The position numbers were made by a program, and so were the translations under genes. The notes beneath the pieces were generated by a model that did not search any database, was not told the DNA's origin, and worked only from the letters and a program-made list of their open reading frames with translations. This document shows, piece by piece, positions 57,881-64,000 of a stretch of DNA of 64,000 nt (within the stretch, counting starts at the first letter, position 1; each line of letters starts with the position of its first letter). Location: NCBI RefSeq assembly GCF_038502225.1, contig NC_091300.1:48797989-48861988 (forward strand), written 5' to 3'. The stretch is from Cherax quadricarinatus. Its lineage: Eukaryota; Arthropoda; Malacostraca; Decapoda; Parastacidae.

Positions 57881-59186
57881 AATGGTAGATACATTAAGTC
57901 CATTAACTGTTCCTGAACAGAAGGGTTCTTGCCATTACAGTCTTTAAAACATCTTCCAACTTTTTGGACCTTCTTAGAAGGACAATCTGGACGTTTATGT
58001 CCCTTAACACCACACAAATGACAAACAGGAATAAAAGAAGTCATTTTACTTTCCACTAGAGGCTTTGATTTCTTAAGGTCTGATGAACCCTTGCCCTTAG
58101 GGTTCGATCCCTTTAGGTCTTTATAGGAATTGTGAGCCTCAGCATACAGGTCAGCAGCCTCAGCAACTTCCTCAGCTTTAATCAGGTTACGTTCTCTAAT
58201 GAATGTTCGTATTTGGTGAGGAAGAGCTGTCAGGAACTGGTCAGCAACCATGAAGTCTCTAAGAGATTCATAACTGTGATCAATTCCTGAACTCTCTATC
58301 CAAAAGTCGAACAAACGAAAGAGTGTTACCTGTAACTGCTGAAAGTTCTGGCCCGGCTCTAAGGTGGCATACCTGAAATCTTTCCTGTAAGAATTAGTGG
58401 TTTTTTGGTATGCTTTAAGGATTGCCTTCTTCAGTAGGTTATAATTACATATAATATCCTGCGAAAGTTGCATAGATATTCAAAGCTGTACTGGAAAATA
58501 ACATTCCTAACCTGGTAGCCCAGGTGTCAGCAGGCCATTCACAGAGGGTAGCGGTATTTTCAAACCTGATAATGTATGAAGTTATGTCTTCCCCCTCTGT
58601 GAAGGGAGGTAAATTAGGTGTTGGAATATGTGGACTAGCTGCATGATGTTCAATTACTCCTTCCTCTAATTGTTGTTGTGTAAGAGTTAACTTTCTATTC
58701 TCTAATTCAAGGCGAGATTTTTCGAGCTCGCGATCCTTTTCTATCTCTATTAACTCACGTTCTCTAACTTTTTCCTCACGATCTCTAGCTTTTTCCTCAC
58801 ATTCTCTAGCTTTTTCCTCACGTTCTCTAGCTTTTTCCTCAACTTCTCTATCCTTTGCTCTTTCCTCAAGTTCTCTTAATTTAACTTGTTCTTCACGTAC
58901 TCTAGCTCTCTAATCACGATCAAATCTATCACGCTCCTTTTTGTCTTCTCTCTCTCTTTCTGTCTTTCTTGGATTTCTCTCTCAATTCTCTCTCTCTCCT
59001 TTTTCTCTTCTCTTTCGATTCTCTCTCTCTCCTTTTCTTCTTCTCTTTCCCTTTCTGTCTTTCTTCTCTCTCAATTCTCTCTCTTTCAAGTCTTTCCTGG
59101 ATCTTAGCACTAATGTAAGATTCTAAATTTTTCCCTGTTATTCCTAACTTACTTCCAGCATTCATCCAAAACTGGTATTCATCCAT
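57853..59186 (-). pseudogene. Gypsy gag with CCHC knuckle, frame broken
   Basis: Starts MDEYQFWMNAGSKLGIT. A long charged region follows (ERLERERIEREERQKGKEK) with strong coiled-coil character, then in another frame further EEKAR-type heptads and FTEGEDITSYIIRFENTA. The last frame (58473-57853) has the capsid-like part KDFRYATLEPGQNFQQL and a perfect zinc knuckle CHLCGVKGHKRPDC. Breaks lie near 58911 (stop) and 58474 (shift). The protease overlaps the end of gag in the -1 frame, consistent with frameshift expression of pol. Confidence 0.8.
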
Positions 59187-59736
59187 ACTTGCAAGAATAA
59201 CTTAAACTATCAGGGAAAATGAAACAGGTATTAAAGAAAACGGAGGGTTCAATTTCTGCTCCGCTCAAACTGTAAATAAACCAGAGGGCTCGATCCCTAC
59301 TTCAATTAAACAATATGTATTAATTAAAACGAAGGGTTCCATGCCGGCTCCGAGCAAACAGTAAGTAGAATGGGGTCCCTTGACCATCCAATCTTCTCAC
59401 CAACAAATCAAGAGTGTCCTATGACAGTTCCCTTGATATAATAAAGAGCTCAGTGAAACAAATTGTCACTGGAAAATCTCGGGTCCCTAGAGTCTAATCC
59501 TCCAAAGTGTTTCAAGCTCACACAAAAATATATGGCAGAATTAACTAGTATTCCTGCCTTGACTTGACTTACAATAAATTGAGACTAACAATCACCAAAT
59601 CTTTTAAATACCTGTACTGTAGTCCTACCATAGAGAATGATTACTCATGGCTGGTGGTAACCGTCTGTGGTATGCGGCGTTGAAGTTCCAATGGTAGATT
59701 CGAGATGGAGTTGAATCTTGATTCAGTAGAGAGGGA

Positions 59737-59754
59737 ATCCTGGCAAGGTCGCCA
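59737..59754 (-). promoter_or_regulatory. Primer-binding site
   Basis: TGGCGACCTTGCCAGGAT on the minus strand, two bases after the 5' LTR; the leading TGG fits a tRNA 3' CCA end. I cannot name the tRNA with certainty. Confidence 0.65.
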
Positions 59755-59756
59755 CA

Positions 59757-60745
59757 TGTGAAGGCTTACTCAGCCCTGTAACAACTTCAGTCAGTATTAC
59801 TCAGGCTGGTTCCTCCTCAGGAAAATTAGAGAATAGAAAAAGAAATAATAACAAACATAAACACTTTATTATATGGAAAATATAAAACACTTAAATATGA
59901 AATATTAATCCTACATTAAAGAAAATGAAAAATGAAAAATATAAATGATAACTGAATTCAACGCTAATATATATAGGGGTGTCTGGTGTTGGTGACACTG
60001 AGTGTTGTTGAAATCGTAGCAGTTGCTGATGATGGGGGAAGGGGGTCTCAGGTGTTGGTTACAACCCACCGGTTCATTCTTCACAGTATAGCCTTGAGTA
60101 TTATATCCCGATGACAGGAAAGCAAGTTCTTTACCACTGCAATGATGAGGGGTTACGTCCTGCAATTTCATACAGGTGCACAGGTAATTAAATCCAAAAA
60201 GGGGAAGTCTCAGGACATTAGTCCATCTCCATCAGTTCTGCTAGTTGATTGGCAGGTGACCCTCTCTGTCATCCAAGCTGGAAAGATAGACAGGCTACCC
60301 ACTGCTTAAGAAATCACTCTCCATGATAAGTACAATACATAAAAGATGTGGTGATTATCACAACAGTCAACCTAGAGCAAGACTGAAAGGACTAAGTTTA
60401 TTATTGGTCAAAAGTGAAGCTTTCAACCAATAAATCAACTAGAATACAAGGCAGGCATGTACTTACAGTAGTGCTGGGAGCTGTGAGTCTAGTGATTACT
60501 GTTTGGACCGGAGCCCCACACGTCACCTTTCCGGGGGGGGGAAGAAGGAGGGGAAGTGATAGCAGGAGCTAGACTGACCCTACCTTAACAAGCAGCCGGC
60601 AGTCAAACTATCACTTTCGGGGTGGGAGAAAAAAGGCGGGAATAGTGGGAGCTTGACTTACCATACCTTAACAAGTAGCCGGCAATGAAACTATTGTTTC
60701 TATATACTCCCTCTCTACTCCTATCTATTGAACTTTTCCCTCACA
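59757..60745 (-). repeat. 5' LTR (989 bp) with an internal duplication
   Basis: About 80 bp longer than the 3' LTR because the segment ending CTTAACAAGCAGCCGGCA is present twice, near 60510-60680. Elsewhere the LTRs differ at scattered positions, so the insertion is not brand new. Confidence 0.9.
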
Positions 60746-62465
60746 GGGAGAAAGACAGATGGATGATGTGGGAGACAGACAGATGGATGATGTGGGAGAC
60801 AGACAGATGGATAGTGTGGGAAACACACTGGTGGATGGTGTGGGAGACAGACAGGTGGATGGTGTGGGAGACACACAGGTGGATGGAGTGGGAGACAGAT
60901 GGATGGTATGGGAGACAGATGGATGGTGTGGGAGACAGATGGATGGTGTGGGAGGCAGACAGATGGATGGTGTGGGATATAGGCAGGTGGATTGTGTGGG
61001 AGACAGACAGGTGGACGGTGTGGGAGACAGACAGGTGGATGGTGTGGGTGACAGACAAATGGATGGTGTGGGAAACACACAGGTGGATGGTGTGGGAGAC
61101 AGACAGGTGGATGGTGTGGGAGACACACAGGTGGATGGAGTGGGATGCACACAGGTGGATGGTGTGGGAGACAGACAGGTGGATGGTGTGGGAGACACAC
61201 AGGTGGATGGTGTGGGAGACACACAGATGTATGGTGTGGGAGACAGATGGATGGTGTGGGATATAGACAGGTGGATGGTGTGGGAGACGGATGGTGTGGG
61301 AGACAGACAGATGGATGGTGTGGGAGACAGATGGATGGTGTGGGAGACAGATAGATGGTGTGGGATATAGACAGGTGGATGGTGTGGGAGACAGACAGAT
61401 GGATGGTGTGGGAGACAGACAGATGGTGTGGGAGACAGACAGATGGATGGTGTGGGAAACAGACAGATGGATGGTGTGGGAGAAAGACAGATAGATGGTG
61501 TGGGAGACAGACAGATGGATGGTGTGGGAGACAGATGTATGATGTGGGAGACAGATGGATGGTGTGGGAGACAGATGGATGGTGTGGGATATAGACAGAT
61601 GGATGGTGTGGGAGAAAGACAGATAGATGGTGTGGGAGACAGACAGAGGGATGGTGTGGGAGACAGATGTATGGTGTGGGAGACAGATAGATGGTGTGGG
61701 ATATAGACAGGTGGATGGTGTGGGAGACAGACAGGTGGATGGTGTGGGAGGCAGACAGGTGGATGGTGTGGGAGACAGACAGATGGATGGTGTGGGAAAC
61801 ACACAGTTGGATAGTGTGGGAGACAGACAGGTGAATGGTGTGGGAGACAGACAGGTGGATGGTGTGGGAGACAGACAGGTGGATTGTGTGGGAGACACAC
61901 AGGTGGATGGCATGGGAAACACACAGGTGGATGGTGTGAAAGACACACAGGTGATTGGAGTGGGAGACACACAGGTGGATGGTGTGGGAGACAGACAGGT
62001 GGATGGTGTGGGAGACAGACAGGTGGATGGTGTGGGAGACAGACAGATGGATGGTGTGGGAGACAGACGGATGGTGTGGGAGACAGATGGATGGTGTGAG
62101 AGAGATAGATGGATGGTGTGGGAGACAGACAGATGGATGGTGTGGGAGATATACAGGTGGGTGGTGTGGGAGACAGACAGGTGGATGGTGTGGGAGACAG
62201 AGAGGTGGATGGTGTGGGAGACAGATAGGTAGATGGTGTGGGAGACAGATAGGTAGATGATGTGGGAGACACACAGGTGGATGGTGTGGGAGGCACACAG
62301 GTGGATGGTGTGGTAGACAGACAGATGGATGGTGTGGGAGAAAGACAGATGGATGGTGTGGGAGACAGACAGATGGATGGTGTGGGAGACAGATGGATGG
62401 TGTGGGAGACACACAGGTGGATGGTGTGGGAGGCACACAGGTGGATGGTGCGGGAGACAGACAGA
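60746..62465. repeat. 24-bp minisatellite, right part, about 70 copies
   Basis: Continuation of the array at 51577-53541, with more irregular units (GATATAGACAGG, shortened ACAGATGGATGG). The right end is cut by the Jockey-like LINE. Confidence 0.95.
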
Positions 62466-62556
62466 TTCAATTCAAGTTTATTCTCTATAAGGGTTACAAT
62501 GTGGGGTTTACAGGTTTTGGGTATTGTGTGGTCCTAGATCCTTGGGTATTGTGTGT

Positions 62557-62589
62557 CCTAGCCATGCTAGGACACCTAGCATGGCTAGG
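62557..62589. repeat. Perfect 15-bp inverted duplication, 3-nt loop, in the LINE-K 3' UTR
   Basis: Arms CCTAGCCATGCTAGG and its exact complement around ACA. Confidence 0.93.
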
Positions 62590-63173
62590 CATTTCGAGCA
62601 GACTTTGATTAATTCTTAACATTAAATCCTTACAGATTATGGTATTAAGGCTAAGTGACTACATCATAATTTGTGAGTTTAGTAATGTGAATGCTTTTGT
62701 TTTGGCACAATACAAGGTGTCTATATTGGAGTATCATAGGCGAACTTATGACTAGTTAGGATTTATTATTTTAAGATTAAGATTAGTATTTCTGGGTTTA
62801 TAATCAGTGGGTGAGTGAGTGTAATTGTGAACCACCAGGTGGTTATCATGTAGTTAGTTGTCGGGGTGGATCAGGGAGATAAGATGTTTTCTAACTGTAG
62901 TTTTGAAAGTAATGAATGTGTCTGCAGTTCTAGAGTTTTCAGGTAGGGTGTTCCAGATTTTAGGTCCTTTGAAATACATTGAATTTTTGTAAAGGTTTAG
63001 TCGAACACGGGGAATGTCATAGAGATGTTCGTGTCAGGTGTTATGCCTCTGGATCATGTCACAACTATGAAGAAAGTGTTTTAGGTCAAGGTTAATATTG
63101 GAATTTAAGGTCCTGTAGATATAGATTGCACAGTAGTAAGTGTGGATGTTCTGAACAGGGAGTAAGTTAAGAT

Positions 63174-63980
63174 CTATGAAGAGTGGGGGGAGGGTTGCCA
63201 GGGATGGGATTTAGTGATTATTCTTACTGCGGCTTTTTGTTGGGTTATTATTGGTTTTAGGTGTGTTGCTGCAGTTGAACCCCAAGCACAGATAGCATAG
63301 GTGAGGTATGGATATATAAGTGAATGGTATAGTGTGAGAAGGGCAGTTTGCGGCACGTAGTATCGTATCTTGGAAAGGATCCCCACCGTTTTGGATACTT
63401 TTTTTGTTATGTGTTGGGTATGGGTGCTGAAATTTAGGCTGTTGTCGAGGTATAGGCCGAGGAATTTGCCCTCATTATGTCTGGCAATTTGAGTGTTGTC
63501 GATCTTGATGTTAAGTTGCGCAACACCTGCTCTGCTACCAAACATAATATAGTAGGTTTTGCAAGTGTTAAGTGTAAGTTTATTGGCTGTCATCCAAGTC
63601 GATATTTTGAGCAGCTCCTCGTTAACAATGGTGTTGAGGGTGGCAAGATTAGGGTGGGAGATGACATAAGTCGTGTCGTCAGCAAAGAGAATGTGTTTCA
63701 GGTGTTGGGATATGCTTGGAAGATCATTGATGTAAATGAGGAAGAGCAGGGGTCCAATGACACTTCCCTGTGGAACTCCAGTGTCAAGTGGCCGTATTGA
63801 TGAGGCTGTGTCTTTAATGGTGACATACTGATACCTATTAGAAAGGTAGGATTTAAAATATGCAAGCGCATGGCCTCTTATACCATAGTGGTCAAGTTTG
63901 TGGAGTAGGATGCCGTGGTCTGTGTCAAACGCTTTTCTTAGGTCAATAAAAATTCCTAGCGGATATTCCTTATTTTCCAA
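63174..63980 (-). pseudogene. LINE-K reverse transcriptase (partial) with a C-terminal frameshift
   Basis: Open from the window edge: [19 protein letters not shown] (motif A, with one residue missing against the usual DTVDH), [21 protein letters not shown] (motif B), [13 protein letters not shown] (motif C), [16 protein letters not shown], and [18 protein letters not shown]. The frame ends PWQPSPHSS at a G6 run near 63185; homologous C-terminal codons follow in another frame. Catalytic Asp residues are intact. The N-terminal fingers and endonuclease would lie beyond the window. Confidence 0.85.
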
Positions 63981-64000
63981 TGCTGTGTAAAGCAGGTCTA

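Larger units (their letters stand above)
53542..60745 (-). mobile_element. Complete Gypsy-type LTR retrotransposon with IN before RT (Gmr1-like)
   Basis: 7204 bp on the minus strand: LTRs at both ends with TG...CA termini, PBS, gag, protease, integrase, RT, RNase H, PPT. The 5-bp duplication GGGAG lies directly outside both LTRs (53537-53541 and 60746-60750), inside a 24-bp minisatellite. The integrase lies upstream of the RT, as in Gmr1-like Gypsy elements and unlike classical Gypsy. There is no envelope-like ORF. Confidence 0.92.
62466..64000 (-). mobile_element. Jockey-like LINE (LINE-K), cut by window edge
   Basis: 3' end inserted at the edge of the minisatellite. 3' UTR 62466 to about 62860, coding region beyond, continuing past the window. 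Its terminal sequence (GCATTTCG, AAGTTTATTCTC) resembles the tail of the SINE at 42.6 kb. Confidence 0.85.

Noticed and set aside
54545..59186. Endogenous retrovirus
   Set aside because: Gag, protease, integrase, RT and RNase H are present but there is no envelope-like ORF, and the IN-first order fits a Gypsy-type LTR retrotransposon.

Overview
The window is repeat-dominated eukaryotic DNA, most likely from an arthropod and by inference a decapod crustacean. The grounds are the mix of CR1-like, Jockey-like and other LINEs, a Penelope-like element, Gypsy elements, TIR elements, very long (TA)n and (GT)n tracts, and kilobase minisatellites. No complete host gene was found. Almost every long open frame is either a retroelement ORF or a tandem repeat whose unit is divisible by three. 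The only host-gene candidate is a 162-nt phase 1-1 exon near 1.4 kb.

Layout. 0-5 kb: a CR1-like 3' fragment, the candidate exon, LINE tails running into (GT)n, a 389-bp TIR element, a decayed LINE and a decayed Penelope-like reverse transcriptase. 5-24.7 kb: a train of one APE-type LINE family (called LINE-X here), seven copies in both orientations, one with an intact ORF2 (18.5-21.4 kb). Nearly every copy abuts a (TA)n tract. Mixed in are a second LINE family with a likely restriction-like endonuclease domain (LINE-R), Jockey-like insertions, four TIR elements of one family, a mariner-type MITE, and an inverted cluster of Penelope pseudo-LTRs carrying hammerhead ribozymes. 25.7-38.4 kb: a 27/28/48-bp minisatellite split by a CR1 that is itself split by a younger, nearly intact CR1, followed by a 37-bp minisatellite. 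39-41 kb: a 24-bp minisatellite and AT-rich DNA. 41-44 kb: a mariner transposase end and a decayed Gypsy element carrying a SINE. 44.4-50 kb: C-rich and 18/19-bp minisatellites with about 1-kb higher-order copies. 51.6-62.5 kb: a 24-bp minisatellite split by a complete 7.2-kb Gypsy element with LTRs, 5-bp TSD, PBS, PPT, gag, protease and an integrase-before-RT pol. 62.5-64 kb: a Jockey-like LINE cut by the window edge.

How the parts relate. Minisatellites act as landing pads and keep a readable insertion order: 48-bp array, then older CR1, then younger CR1; 24-bp array, then Gypsy. LINE-X copies land in or next to each other's (TA)n tails. A recurring oddity is short-range inverted duplication with 3-14 nt loops, seen at five unrelated places; this suggests template switching, or possibly an assembly or sequencing artefact. 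The strongest functional signal is a pair of hammerhead ribozymes at 17.16 and 17.75 kb in opposite orientations, whose stem I differs by a compensatory base-pair change. Family names are from pattern recognition only; no search was run.
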